Positions 28,623 through 39,569 are shown, counted from the stretch's first letter. The stretch is 64,000 nucleotides of DNA from Lutimonas saemankumensis (GCF_020171465.1 NZ_JAIUZR010000006.1:62001-126000), one strand, 5' to 3'. Made by a program: numbers and translations. Notes: generated by a model not told the origin, from the letters alone.

Positions 28623-29753
28623 ATGAATTTTCCCTCAAAGCTTAAAAGTAAATTAAAGGATCGAGAACTTGGAAATACGCTCAGGAAGTTAGGTGAACCG
28701 AAGGGGTTGATTGATTTTTCTTCAAATGATTATATCGGGTTTTCCATGGAGAAATCCATCGCTTTGAAGTCCGAAACAGATTTAAAACAGATTAAACATC
28801 TCAACGGAAGCACGGGGTCGCGATTATTGACCGGAAACTTCGAAATTCATACTTTACTTGAAAAGGATCTGGCATCCTTTTTTAAAGCCGAGTCCGTTTT
28901 GATTTTTAATTCGGGCTATGACGCCAATTTGGGATTGCTCTCTTCGGTACCACAGCGTGGGGATCGGATTTTTTATGATGAATATTCACATGCTTCTATT
29001 CGCGATGGCATTACCTTATCAAATGCAAAATCTTTCAGGTTTAAACATAATGATATTGAGGATTTAAGAAAAAAATTGAAAGCTACGCCAAGTGTGGGAG
29101 AAGATTATGTCATAGTAGAATCAGTTTATTCCATGGATGGTGATTTTGCCCCGATTGAAAAGCTGGTAGACCTCTCTGTTGAACTGAATTTTAAACTCGT
29201 TGTGGATGAAGCGCATTCTACAGGAGTTTTTGGCCCAAATGGCGAAGGTATCGTAGTTCAAAAACAGTTGGAATCCCTGGTTTTTGCCCGGATACACACC
29301 TTTGGAAAGGCTTTGGGCTGTCACGGTGCGATGATAGCAGGATCTTCTTTGCTTAAGGAATATCTTATAAATTTTTCACGTTCCTTCATTTATACCACTG
29401 CACCATCTCCACACACTGTCTTATCGGTGAAAAATGCGCTTTTATTTCTGCCCACAAGTAAAGCTCGATCAAAGCTTCATAAGAATATATCCTGTTTTAA
29501 AGAGAATATGATCCGTTTTAAACTTGAGGATTATTTTATAGAAAGTGAGGGCCCTATACAGAGTGCTGTATTCGGATCCCCCGAAAAAGTGAAGGAAATT
29601 TCTTCCAGATTAGCCAACAAGGGATATGATGCAAAACCCATATTATACCCTACAGTTCCTCTTGGAGAGGAACGCATAAGGTTCTGCATTCACAGCTACA
29701 ATACTACCGATGAAATTCAGGAAGTTCTTTTTTTATTGAGTACTTTTGTGTAG
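28623..29753 (+). CDS. bioF: 8-amino-7-oxononanoate synthase BioF
   Basis: A 376-residue PLP enzyme that joins pimeloyl thioester and L-alanine in the first ring-forming step of biotin synthesis. Alpha-oxoamine synthase features: DFSSNDYIGFS at the start, GSTGSRLLTGN, the Asp of VVDEAHSTGVFG that holds the PLP nitrogen, and the PLP lysine in HTFGKALGCHG. It heads the operon bioF-bioD-bioA-ketoacyl synthase-bioB. Length fits BioF; KBL (glycine C-acetyltransferase) is excluded mainly by context. TATTTTAG just upstream may be a degenerate -7 box. Confidence 0.93.
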   Translation: MNFPSKLKSKLKDRELGNTLRKLGEPKGLIDFSSNDYIGFSMEKSIALKSETDLKQIKHLNGSTGSRLLTGNFEIHTLLEKDLASFFKAESVLIFNSGYDANLGLLSSVPQRGDRIFYDEYSHASIRDGITLSNAKSFRFKHNDIEDLRKKLKATPSVGEDYVIVESVYSMDGDFAPIEKLVDLSVELNFKLVVDEAHSTGVFGPNGEGIVVQKQLESLVFARIHTFGKALGCHGAMIAGSSLLKEYLINFSRSFIYTTAPSPHTVLSVKNALLFLPTSKARSKLHKNISCFKENMIRFKLEDYFIESEGPIQSAVFGSPEKVKEISSRLANKGYDAKPILYPTVPLGEERIRFCIHSYNTTDEIQEVLFLLSTFV

Positions 29754-29770
29754 AATTTTTGGAGTATCTC

Positions 29771-30391
29771 ATGAATAAATACTTTATCACAGGAATTGGA
29801 ACTGATGTAGGTAAAACAGTTGTATCTGCTGTTGTTACAGAGGCACTGGAGGCAGATTACTGGAAACCGGTTCAGGCCGGGGAACTGCAACATACCGACA
29901 CGGACAGCGTAATGGATCTGATCTCAAATTCAAAATCCAAAGCCCATGATCATTCCTATGCCCTTAAAACTCCTATGAGCCCTCATGCCGCAGCCGAAAT
30001 TGATCAGGTGGAGATCAAGGTTGATAAGATAGTAGAACCTAAAACAGCAAATCGCCTTGTTATCGAAGGAGCCGGAGGGCTGCTGGTACCATTGAACCAT
30101 AAGGATACTATCATGGATCTGATCAAAAAAGAATATAAGATCATTCTTGTAAGCCGTCATTATTTGGGTAGTATAAATCACACATTACTGAGTATTAATG
30201 AATTAAGAAGAAGGGGGTTAACGATATCGGGAATTATTTTCAATGGGAATGAGCATCCAACTACGGAGGAAATTATCCGGGAAATTGGTAAAGTAGAAGT
30301 TATAGGCAGGATTAATGAGGAAAATGTCCTCAATAAAACTGTGATAAAGAGATATGCAAATTTGTTTAAGTCAAGACTTGAAACCATATAA
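29771..30391 (+). CDS. bioD: Dethiobiotin synthetase BioD
   Basis: A 206-residue ATP-dependent carboxylase that closes the ureido ring of dethiobiotin. The P-loop GIGTDVGKT opens the protein and EGAGGLLVPL is the second family block. An in-frame TTG at 29759 would add four residues, but the ATG at 29771 is preceded by GGAG at 6 nt and gives the usual N-terminus (MNKYFITGIGTDVG). The stop codon overlaps the bioA ATG by one base (TAATG). Confidence 0.94.
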   Translation: MNKYFITGIGTDVGKTVVSAVVTEALEADYWKPVQAGELQHTDTDSVMDLISNSKSKAHDHSYALKTPMSPHAAAEIDQVEIKVDKIVEPKTANRLVIEGAGGLLVPLNHKDTIMDLIKKEYKIILVSRHYLGSINHTLLSINELRRRGLTISGIIFNGNEHPTTEEIIREIGKVEVIGRINEENVLNKTVIKRYANLFKSRLETI

Positions 30392-31656
30392 TGAATTTTA
30401 GACAGAGGGACAGGAAGCACCTTTGGCATCCTTTAACCCAACATAAGCTGCATCCGGACCACCTTCCTATCGTCAAGGCGAAAGGAGTTTGGCTATATGA
30501 CGAAGAAGGAAATAAATATATAGATGGAATATCAAGCTGGTATACCTGTATGTACGGTCATAGTCATCCGGATATAATTTCCAGGGTTAAGGAGCAGCTA
30601 GATATCTTGGATCAGGTTGTGTTTAGTGGTTTTACACATCCGCCTGCCATAGCCTTATCGGAGAAACTAATGAATATTTTACCTTCAAAAATGTCAAAGG
30701 TCTTTTTTTCGGATAACGGTTCAACTTCTGTGGATGTGGCCATAAAAATGTCTTTACAATACCATTTTAACAAAGGCAGGAAAAAGCAACGAGTGGTTGC
30801 GCTTGATAATGCCTTTCACGGAGATACTTTTGGCGCCATGTCGGTTTCAGGGCTCTCTGTTTACAATGGCCCGTTCGAGGAATTTTTATTGAGTGTGGAC
30901 AGAATTGCCGTACCGGATGCACATAACATCACAAGTGTTTTGCATGATTTTCAGGCTTTACTCGATACCGGAGAGGTAGCAGCATTTATTTATGAACCTC
31001 TTGTTCAGGGGGCGGCTTCCATGAACATGTATCATGAGGAGCACCTGGAGGCACTTCTGGATATGGCAGTAAAAGCTGATGTATTGATGATTGCTGATGA
31101 GGTTATGACTGGATTTGGTAAAACAGGACGAAATTTTGCTTCAGACTTTCTTGACATTCAACCGGATATTATGTGTCTTTCCAAATCGCTGACCGCGGGA
31201 GTGGCCCCCATGGCACTTACTGTCTGTTCGGAAAAGGTTTACAATGCCTTCTACGATGATAAGATCAGTAAAGGATTTTTTCACGGGCATACCTATTCTG
31301 CAAATCCACTTGCCTGTACAGCAGCCTTGGCAGGAATAGATCTTCTTGTCTCTGATCAAATACAGGAATCCATTCAGAGGATTAATGAACGTCATCTGGA
31401 GTTTGAAAGAAGGATTGACGGACATGAAAAGGTTTCCGCTACCAGGGTAACCGGGGTAATACTGGCAATGGATATCGATGTGAAAATGGATCGATACGGA
31501 GCTTTAAGAGATGAATTGTATAATTTTTTTATGGGAAATGGTGTTTTTCTAAGGCCTTTGGGAAATACTATTTATACCTTGCCTCCCTATGTTATTTCGG
31601 ATCAGGAACTTGACAAAATATATGAGGTAATGGAAAAATGCCTGGAAATAGTCTGA
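30391..31656 (+). CDS. bioA: Adenosylmethionine-8-amino-7-oxononanoate aminotransferase BioA
   Basis: A 421-residue class III PLP aminotransferase that converts KAPA to DAPA using S-adenosylmethionine as amino donor. Landmarks: HLWHPLTQHK at the N-terminus and GISSWYTCMYGHSHP, both typical of BioA; the PLP Asp in IADEVMTGFGKTG and the PLP lysine in CLSKSLTAG. Starts one base into the bioD stop codon and precedes the ketoacyl synthase by 1 nt. Confidence 0.95.
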   Translation: MNFRQRDRKHLWHPLTQHKLHPDHLPIVKAKGVWLYDEEGNKYIDGISSWYTCMYGHSHPDIISRVKEQLDILDQVVFSGFTHPPAIALSEKLMNILPSKMSKVFFSDNGSTSVDVAIKMSLQYHFNKGRKKQRVVALDNAFHGDTFGAMSVSGLSVYNGPFEEFLLSVDRIAVPDAHNITSVLHDFQALLDTGEVAAFIYEPLVQGAASMNMYHEEHLEALLDMAVKADVLMIADEVMTGFGKTGRNFASDFLDIQPDIMCLSKSLTAGVAPMALTVCSEKVYNAFYDDKISKGFFHGHTYSANPLACTAALAGIDLLVSDQIQESIQRINERHLEFERRIDGHEKVSATRVTGVILAMDIDVKMDRYGALRDELYNFFMGNGVFLRPLGNTIYTLPPYVISDQELDKIYEVMEKCLEIV

Positions 31657-31657
31657 T

Positions 31658-32815
31658 ATGAGAGAGAGGATATCTATTGTATCCATGGCCTCGATTTCGG
31701 CCCTGGGAAGAGATGAAGAACAAGTATGGCAACATTATAAAAAGGGTAATTCATTAATCCGAAATGTAAATTTTGAAAAGTTTTCTGCTCTGGTCAGCGG
31801 GATAAGAGAGGATCTGTGGGAAGAGATTCATGAATTAAAGAAAATAAAGAATTATAAAGATCTTGATGCTTCCGTACTTATGGCCATTTATTGCTCGAGA
31901 AGGGCTTATGAAAAGGTCAACTGGGGCCATAAAGAATTTGGAGTAAATATTGGTTCTTCAAGAGGTGCAACTGGTCTTTTTGAAAAGTATCATGAGGAAT
32001 TTTTAAAAAGTGATAAAGGAAGGGTAAACACCTTAAGCTCACCAACCACAACCTTGGGAAATATTTCCTCATGGGTCGGGCACGACTTGCATAGCCAGGG
32101 GCCGGTCATCAGTCATTCGATAGCTTGTTCTACGGCCTTACACGGAGTTTTGAACGGGATCGCCTGGATCAACAGCGGTATGAGCGAGTTCTTTATAGCA
32201 GGAGGAAGTGAAGCCTCAAACACAGCTTTTACACTGGCTCAGATGAGGGCCCTTAAAATATATGCCAAAGCCTCGGAAGAATTTCCCTGCAGGAGCCTGG
32301 ATATGGATAAGCAATCTAATACCATGGTCCTTGGTGAGGCAGCCGCGGTGTTTTGCCTGGAAAAAGGCGAAAACCCAAACAGGCTTGCCTATATTTCAGG
32401 AATTGGATATGCCACTGAACCTCTTAAACACAATATTTCCATTTCCACTGATGCTGACTGTTTCCAGCGTTCGATGAAAATGGCGCTAAAAGATAAGGAC
32501 CTGTCCGAGGTGGATGTAATCGTTATGCATGCGCCCGGGACCATTAAGGGAGATAGTTCCGAGTATAATGCTATCGTCAAAGTCTTTGGTTCAGATCATC
32601 CTGCTCTGACTTCCAACAAATGGATAATTGGCCATTCCCTTGGAGCTTCTGGAGGTATGAGCCTTGAAATGGCCATACTTATGATGAAGAATCAGGATTT
32701 TGTTGGATTGCCTTTTGAGAGTTTTAAATCCAAGCCGAATCAGATCAGAAATGTATTGATAAATGCAGTGGGATTTGGGGGAAATGCGGTTAGTGTTTTA
32801 CTTTCTTTAGATTAA
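31658..32815 (+). CDS. Beta-ketoacyl-ACP synthase within the biotin operon
   Basis: A 385-residue FabF/FabB-type condensing enzyme of thiolase fold. The elongation-type Cys-His-His triad is intact: Cys157 (SIACSTALHG), His291 (MHAPGT) and His326 (IIGHSLGASG), with Lys321 ahead of the last histidine. It is about 25 residues shorter than FabF, with a divergent N-terminal half. Being 1 nt from bioA and followed by bioB, it is part of the biotin operon and may supply or extend the pimeloyl-ACP precursor. No bioC, bioH, bioW or bioZ gene is in the window. The function is inferred from position; a general fatty-acid role is less likely but possible. Confidence 0.85.
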   Translation: MRERISIVSMASISALGRDEEQVWQHYKKGNSLIRNVNFEKFSALVSGIREDLWEEIHELKKIKNYKDLDASVLMAIYCSRRAYEKVNWGHKEFGVNIGSSRGATGLFEKYHEEFLKSDKGRVNTLSSPTTTLGNISSWVGHDLHSQGPVISHSIACSTALHGVLNGIAWINSGMSEFFIAGGSEASNTAFTLAQMRALKIYAKASEEFPCRSLDMDKQSNTMVLGEAAAVFCLEKGENPNRLAYISGIGYATEPLKHNISISTDADCFQRSMKMALKDKDLSEVDVIVMHAPGTIKGDSSEYNAIVKVFGSDHPALTSNKWIIGHSLGASGGMSLEMAILMMKNQDFVGLPFESFKSKPNQIRNVLINAVGFGGNAVSVLLSLD

Positions 32816-32830
32816 TACATCAGGTTTCCT

Positions 32831-32838
32831 TATTTTTG
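32831..32838 (+). promoter_or_regulatory. Candidate internal promoter -7 box before bioB
   Basis: TATTTTTG matches TAnnTTTG 20 nt ahead of the bioB ATG, in the 42-nt gap after the ketoacyl synthase. No TTG at the right distance was seen, so this is a weak call for a bioB-specific start. Confidence 0.35.
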
Positions 32839-32857
32839 AGCTTTTAAAAATCTATCC

Positions 32858-33946
32858 ATGAAGACATATTCCAAAGAAGAGATTATAGAAATATATAACA
32901 GGCCGCTTATGCAGCTGGTCTATGATGCCGCTACGGTGCATAGAGAGAATCATGATCCTTCCAAAATTCAGGTCAGCACGCTTATCTCAATTAAAACAGG
33001 TGGTTGTCCTGAGGATTGTGGATATTGCCCGCAGGCGGCTCGTTATCATACTCAGATTGAGAAAAACGATCTTCTCCCTTATGAAACTGTTATAAATCTG
33101 GCAAAAAGGGCCAAGGACAGTGGATCTTCAAGAGTTTGTATGGGGGCAGCCTGGCGAAATGTCAAAGAAGGAGAAGATTTTGAAAGTGTTCTGAAAATGG
33201 TAAGAGGAATCAGTGACCTGAATATGGAGGTTTGCTGTACTCTGGGTATGGTTACAGAAAGTCAGGCAACGCGTTTGGCTGAGGCCGGATTACATTATTA
33301 TAATCATAATCTGGATACCTCAGAAGAATATTACAAGGAAGTAATCTCAACGAGGGGCTATGAAGATCGTTTACAAACCCTTGACAATGTCAGAAAAAGT
33401 GCTTTAAAGGTTTGTTCCGGGGGAATTATTGGTATGGGTGAAAGTGTGGAGGACCGTGCCGGAATGTTGTTAAGCCTTTCAAAACTCGATCCGCAGCCCG
33501 AATCAGTTCCGATCAATGCTTTGGTAGCAGTAGAAGGGACTCCTTTAGAGGAACAAAAGGTTGTACCCGTTTATGATGTGGTGCGAATGATAGCAACTAC
33601 CCGAATTGTAATGCCAAAGACGACGGTGAGATTGTCGGCTGGTAGAACTGAAATGAGTTCAGAAGGCCAGGCACTGTGTTTTATGGCAGGAGCCTCATCA
33701 ATTTTTGCCGGTGAAAAGCTACTGACAACTCCAAATCCCGGGGAAGACAAGGATGCTCAAATGTTCGAAACACTTGGTTTAACACCAACAGAGAAGAAAA
33801 AAGATAATACGGGTAAATTTAAGATCAGAAAATCATTGGTGGAGGCAGAAGAACATAAATGGAGCAGGCCGGGACATGTTATAGAAAGAAACGTGAAAGC
33901 CACTGAAAAAGCGAAGGAAATTCGCAAAGCCATCAGAGAGCAATAA
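32858..33946 (+). CDS. bioB: Biotin synthase BioB
   Basis: A 362-residue radical SAM enzyme that inserts sulfur into dethiobiotin. The 4Fe-4S SAM cluster motif is C50PEDCGYC57; the arginine and cysteines for the auxiliary 2Fe-2S cluster appear in CMGAAWR, VCCTLGM and later TTVRLSAGR. YYNHNLDTS is a further BioB hallmark. The C-terminus is about 15 residues longer than that of E. coli and rich in charges. Last gene of the biotin operon; it converges with the next gene with a 4-nt gap and no terminator hairpin was found. Confidence 0.96.
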   Translation: MKTYSKEEIIEIYNRPLMQLVYDAATVHRENHDPSKIQVSTLISIKTGGCPEDCGYCPQAARYHTQIEKNDLLPYETVINLAKRAKDSGSSRVCMGAAWRNVKEGEDFESVLKMVRGISDLNMEVCCTLGMVTESQATRLAEAGLHYYNHNLDTSEEYYKEVISTRGYEDRLQTLDNVRKSALKVCSGGIIGMGESVEDRAGMLLSLSKLDPQPESVPINALVAVEGTPLEEQKVVPVYDVVRMIATTRIVMPKTTVRLSAGRTEMSSEGQALCFMAGASSIFAGEKLLTTPNPGEDKDAQMFETLGLTPTEKKKDNTGKFKIRKSLVEAEEHKWSRPGHVIERNVKATEKAKEIRKAIREQ

Positions 33947-33950
33947 AGGG

Positions 33951-35816
33951 TTAATCTGAAGATACCCTTATAAAACCTCTGTATGTACCGAGGTAAAAAC
34001 TATTTTGAGGGCCAAAAGTAAATGTACCCCAAATATTATTGAAGACCTTTCGATCATAATGTTTGTTTCCCAATGACCCCGCTTTCATAAACAAGTTGAT
34101 ATTGTCTTTAAAGGTTCCTTTCTCAAAATAAAGTTTTGATTTTAAGACACGCAACCCTGTTTTAAAGTCAATTCCGGTAACCTGCCAGTCACGATGTTCC
34201 TTTTTGTTTTTTTCATCTTCTCTGTTATAAACATAAAGCATCCCCGTTCTTGTTGAAAGTTTTGGAGTTGCGGTCTTACAGTCATAAACTCCACTTGCGG
34301 GCCAACCTTCAACTTGTTCAAACCTTCCGGTTTCCCTGTTCAGATCAAAACGCATGATTCCACCCGGTGTCGGATTGACTTTGAAAGGATCGGAATATCC
34401 ATAAGTATTGGCAACGATATAGGTATCCTCATAGGCCACGGCAGAATTTTCAACGGCACTTCCATCATCACCGAAAAGAGGGAGTTTGCTCACTAGTTTA
34501 CCGTTATCCTGGCGAAATATCAGTAAATTTATTTTTCCCTCCGCATTGTCACATATACCGACAAACCGATCATCCATAAGGGTAGGTGTTGTTCCGCTAC
34601 CGGCATTGAGATGTCCTGGTCTTTTGATCATATCATTGTCATATACCAGATCTCCGTCTTTATAAGATTCAGCCCATTCCGGGTCCAGTTCAATTTCCTT
34701 CTTCTGGTCATTGAATCTTAATTTGTACAAGGCTATATTGGAAACGATATAAACGCCGTCTTTGCCTACCGAAAATGAATTTTGAATTTCTTCATGAGTG
34801 TCCTTGTCTATTTTCAAGGCTTTTCTTAATTTTCCTCTGGCCTCTGGACTAATGCTGTCTTTATGCATATAGGGCATCAATTTTTCTACCTCACTTAAAG
34901 ATTCAGGATAGTGCTTTTTAATCTTTTCAGCCAGTTGATAGTAACCAATAAAGGTTGAATATACCTTAGGGCATCCGTCTTTTGTTTTATCATTTCTGTG
35001 AATCAGTCCCACGACCCCTTGCCTGGAGGTGAACCAAATGTTTCCATTCACATCAGGCATTAATGCAGTAAGCTGGTTTAATCTGTCTTTTTGAGACAAA
35101 TGAGGCTCTACAAGGTTACCTGCCTCGATCTGAGGTTTTAAATTGATTGATTCTACTTCCTTGACTAGTCTGCGGTCTTTTACAGTAACCCTTAAAATAT
35201 TGTTGTTGGCACCTGGAATATAAATCCTGTTCTTATTAGATATATAAGAATAGGCACCACCCGCGGTATTGCTAAAAATTTTCCCTCTGCCTTTTTTGCC
35301 AGCGAGTTCAAAAGCTGAGCTTCCTCGTCCCGGAACGGGTAAATAGTCAAGTACTTTAATGGTATCCTTGATATCCAATAGCAGCAAAGTCGTATTGGCT
35401 CTTCCAAATGAAAGCGTGGCCATAGTGCTATCATTAATAAAGGCAAATGTAGGGCACATTCCGGAAAAATCGCCACCTTTTTGTTTGACATGAAAATACT
35501 GGACTCTTGGGTTTGTTAGTGTTGGGCCAGGACGGTTTGATACATCAGAAGACCTGGGGCCTTCATGCATGGCTGCGGTATATCCTTTCTTCATATAAGG
35601 ATGTTCCCATTTTGGTTGTAACTTCAAAGGGCCTGGTATAGTTTTCTTTCCATCGGTATGGTCCAGCCATTCAGGATACCATGAAACATCCAGTTTTCCA
35701 TACTTTGCCTCGTAATTGAATTCCTTATCGGGACTCATATTTTTTACAGTGCATGCTTTTTGGCCATGAGTTATCGTAAAGGAAAACAGAACGAAAAATG
35801 TCATAAAAAATCTCAT
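33951..35816 (-). CDS. Large secreted protein of unknown function, probably beta-propeller
   Basis: A 621-residue protein with a signal peptide (MTFFVLFSFTITHGQ) and then no membrane segment. The body has many repeated strand-turn patterns (DVNGNIWFTSRQG, GKDGVYIVSNIALYKL, MDDRFVGICDNAEGK, AYEDTYIVANTYG) as found in PQQ- or WD-like propellers, with spacing that suggests six to eight blades. I cannot assign a family. No lipobox and no recognisable type IX secretion C-terminal domain are present, so it is likely periplasmic. It stands alone, convergent with bioB. Confidence 0.7.
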   Translation of the reverse strand: MRFFMTFFVLFSFTITHGQKACTVKNMSPDKEFNYEAKYGKLDVSWYPEWLDHTDGKKTIPGPLKLQPKWEHPYMKKGYTAAMHEGPRSSDVSNRPGPTLTNPRVQYFHVKQKGGDFSGMCPTFAFINDSTMATLSFGRANTTLLLLDIKDTIKVLDYLPVPGRGSSAFELAGKKGRGKIFSNTAGGAYSYISNKNRIYIPGANNNILRVTVKDRRLVKEVESINLKPQIEAGNLVEPHLSQKDRLNQLTALMPDVNGNIWFTSRQGVVGLIHRNDKTKDGCPKVYSTFIGYYQLAEKIKKHYPESLSEVEKLMPYMHKDSISPEARGKLRKALKIDKDTHEEIQNSFSVGKDGVYIVSNIALYKLRFNDQKKEIELDPEWAESYKDGDLVYDNDMIKRPGHLNAGSGTTPTLMDDRFVGICDNAEGKINLLIFRQDNGKLVSKLPLFGDDGSAVENSAVAYEDTYIVANTYGYSDPFKVNPTPGGIMRFDLNRETGRFEQVEGWPASGVYDCKTATPKLSTRTGMLYVYNREDEKNKKEHRDWQVTGIDFKTGLRVLKSKLYFEKGTFKDNINLFMKAGSLGNKHYDRKVFNNIWGTFTFGPQNSFYLGTYRGFIRVSSD

Positions 35817-35984
35817 TGATATGCTGTATGGATTGGTTTTGAAAAAAATTATTGATTCGGGTATTCAATTTATAAAAAAAAATCATTTACATGACTTCGA
35901 AATCATTTTAAAGTTTAAGTCTTGTGGTTCAACGGAATTAAGTCCTCTTTTTTTTTGTATTTTAAAGGCGTCAAAATTTTTATT

Positions 35985-36650
35985 ATGCCTTTTTTCACTT
36001 CGGATTATCTGGAATTCTTTAAAGAACTGGCAGCGAATAACCATAAAGATTGGTTCGACGCGAACCGCAAAAGATATGAAACTGTGGTCAGAGACCCATT
36101 TAAAGAATTCATAACGTTATTGATTGATGAACTGGCGAAAAGGGATTCGTCTATAGATATTTTGGCTAAGGATGCCATATTCAGAATTAATAGAGATATC
36201 CGGTTTTCTAAAGACAAAACCCCATATAAACTTCAAAATTCGGCAATCATTTCTAAGGAAGGTAGAAAGAACAAGAATTATCCCGGTATATATTTAGAAC
36301 TCGGACCGGAAAGATTCGCTTTTTATGGAGGAATTTATATGCCGGACCCCAAACAGACCCTGAAGGTACGCTCCTTTTTTAAAGAACACTCCAGGGAACT
36401 TCAATCTCTTTTGTCGGAGCAAAACTTTAGGAATAATTTTGGGGAAATTCATGGAGAAAAAAGTAAGCGAATCCCAAAGGATCTTCAGGAAGCGGCAGAT
36501 TCTCAGCCATTAATAATGAACAAGCAGTGGTATTACTATAAATATTTGCCTCCAGAAACCATTCTGAGTGAAGACCTACTTGAAACAATCCTGGATCTGG
36601 ATGCTAAATCGGGTCCCGTTAAGGATTTTTTAATCAGAGCAATTTGTTAA
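35985..36650 (+). CDS. DUF2461 family protein
   Basis: A 221-residue protein of the DUF2461/TIGR02453 family. The hallmark regions are FFKELAANNHKDWFDANRKRYE near the N-terminus, FRINRDIRFSKDKTPYK in the middle and FYGGIYMPDP further on. The function is unknown. The open frame continues upstream to 35922, but the ATG at 35985 gives the usual N-terminus (MPFFTSDYLEFF) and lies after the T-rich leader. The next gene follows after 3 nt. Confidence 0.88.
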   Translation: MPFFTSDYLEFFKELAANNHKDWFDANRKRYETVVRDPFKEFITLLIDELAKRDSSIDILAKDAIFRINRDIRFSKDKTPYKLQNSAIISKEGRKNKNYPGIYLELGPERFAFYGGIYMPDPKQTLKVRSFFKEHSRELQSLLSEQNFRNNFGEIHGEKSKRIPKDLQEAADSQPLIMNKQWYYYKYLPPETILSEDLLETILDLDAKSGPVKDFLIRAIC

Positions 36651-36653
36651 TTT

Positions 36654-37010
36654 ATGGAAAGAATAAAAAGTTACAAGGAATTTTATAAATTTTATTTAAA
36701 AGAGCACAGCAATAAGACCTGTCGAACTTTGCATTTTATTGGAACATTTCTGGTTTTTGTTCTTGTGTTTTTGGCCCTTTTTTCCAACAGTCCAATGCTT
36801 TGGATTCTAGTTCCTGTTACGGGATACGGATTTGCGTGGGTAGGGCATTACTTTTTCGAGAGGAACAAACCGGCTACTTTTAAGTATCCGCTTTGGAGCC
36901 TCCGATCTGATTTTAAAATGTTTTTTGAGCTGCTGACGGGGCAACTTTCCTTTGACGGATCAAATGATTCACCAAACGAGAGGACCAAAGGTGTCAAAAT
37001 TGACAAATAA
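36654..37010 (+). CDS. Mpo1-like (DUF962) membrane protein
   Basis: A 118-residue protein with two to three hydrophobic segments. The signature is SNKTCRTLHFIGTFL (conserved His) and WVGHYFFERNKPATF (second His), which match yeast Mpo1, an iron-dependent fatty-acid alpha-dioxygenase. Bacterial relatives (YGL010w-like) are uncharacterised. Probably co-transcribed with the DUF2461 gene; a bidirectional terminator follows. Confidence 0.88.
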   Translation: MERIKSYKEFYKFYLKEHSNKTCRTLHFIGTFLVFVLVFLALFSNSPMLWILVPVTGYGFAWVGHYFFERNKPATFKYPLWSLRSDFKMFFELLTGQLSFDGSNDSPNERTKGVKIDK

Positions 37011-37042
37011 ATTTTTTAAAAAAAGAAATAACAGAAAATGAA

Positions 37043-37076
37043 AAAACACCTGGTCCGATAGGACCAGGTGTTTTTT
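37043..37076. terminator. Bidirectional terminator between the Mpo1-like gene and groEL
   Basis: AAAACACCTGGTCC / GGACCAGGTGTTTT is a 14-bp perfect stem with a GATA loop, bordered by an A run on one side and a T run on the other. It can stop transcripts of both converging units. Confidence 0.95.
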
Positions 37077-37138
37077 ACTTGTCAAAATTTGTAATCATTA
37101 AAAACTTTTCTAAAGTCTGTAGGAAAGTTTGTTTCAAA

Positions 37139-38776
<1,638 letters not shown>

Positions 38777-38808
38777 TTATATGTTTAGTTATTGGTTTTT
38801 AATTAGGA

Positions 38809-39087
38809 TTATAGAATAGCGAAAATGTCACTTTCTCTCATAATAAGATAATCGGTACCTTCTAATTTCAATTCCGTACCAGCGAATTTACCATACAAGA
38901 CAGTGTCACCAATTTTAACCGTCAGCGGTTCATCTTTTGTTCCGTTACCAACTGCAACTACTTTTCCTTGCTGTGGTTTTTCCTTGGCTGAATCAGGAAT
39001 ATAAATACCTGAAGCTGTTTTGGTTTCTGCGGCCAATGGTTCAACGAGAACCCTATCTGCTAGAGGTTTAATTGTTAATTTACTCAT
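38809..39087 (-). CDS. groES: Co-chaperonin GroES
   Basis: A 92-residue lid protein of the chaperonin. The frame is open up to 39180, but the ATG at 39085-39087 gives the normal N-terminus ([17 protein letters not shown]); the upstream part crosses the terminator of secG and cannot be coding. The mobile loop is around [19 protein letters not shown]. The leader up to the secG terminator is about 80 nt; no CIRCE element is present in it. Confidence 0.98.
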   Translation of the reverse strand: MSKLTIKPLADRVLVEPLAAETKTASGIYIPDSAKEKPQQGKVVAVGNGTKDEPLTVKIGDTVLYGKFAGTELKLEGTDYLIMRESDIFAIL

Positions 39088-39165
39088 TATATAAAAATTT
39101 AGGTTATTAATATTTTCCACAAGAGATACAAAAACATTGCCATTGTTGAAAAACTGACAAATAGG

Positions 39166-39200
39166 AAAAAAAAATGCCAACGTGTCATTACGCTGGCATT
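39166..39200 (-). terminator. Terminator after secG
   Basis: Read on the minus strand, AATGCCAGCGT and ACGTTGGCATT form an 11-bp stem with one G-T pair and are followed by nine T residues. It separates the secG unit from groESL. Confidence 0.9.
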
Positions 39201-39222
39201 ATTCATCTTTTTTTATTCGATT

Positions 39223-39561
39223 TTAGTTGCTGCTGTCAATTACTTTGTCAGTATCTAATGTCTCAGGAGCATCCAAAACCTCACGGTTGTTTATGATATC
39301 TTCAGTTTCAGATCTAAGGTCTACCTCACTGCGTGGAATGGCAAAATTTGATAAAAGAATAAGAACAAATAGTGCAATCGCTAAAGCCCAGGTGCTTTTA
39401 TCTAAAAAATTCGTTGTATTCTGCACGCCTCCAAGGTTTTGAGTACCTCCTCCTCCAAACGATGAAGAAAGACCACCTCCTTTAGGGTTCTGTACCATGA
39501 TCACCAGAATCAGCAACACGGAAACGATAATAATCAATATTAAAAATAAAAAGTACGACAT
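39223..39561 (-). CDS. secG: Preprotein translocase subunit SecG
   Basis: A 112-residue protein with two membrane helices (about 3-22 and 55-76) around the conserved VQNPKGGGLSSSFGG segment, which is diagnostic for SecG. The C-terminus carries an acidic extension of about 35 residues (EVDLRSETEDIINN...) not found in E. coli SecG. It assists SecYE in export. Last gene of the minus-strand miaB-to-secG group, 8 nt after the TPR-like gene. Confidence 0.95.
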   Translation of the reverse strand: MSYFLFLILIIIVSVLLILVIMVQNPKGGGLSSSFGGGGTQNLGGVQNTTNFLDKSTWALAIALFVLILLSNFAIPRSEVDLRSETEDIINNREVLDAPETLDTDKVIDSSN

Positions 39562-39569
39562 AATCTATG

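Noticed and set aside
35821-36114. 97-codon plus-strand frame ahead of the DUF2461 gene
   Set aside because: Most of it overlaps the DUF2461 coding region in another frame; its first part is AT-rich leader sequence.
39088-39165. CIRCE-type heat-shock operator before groES
   Set aside because: No TTAGCACTC-N9-GAGTGCTAA inverted repeat was found in the leader.
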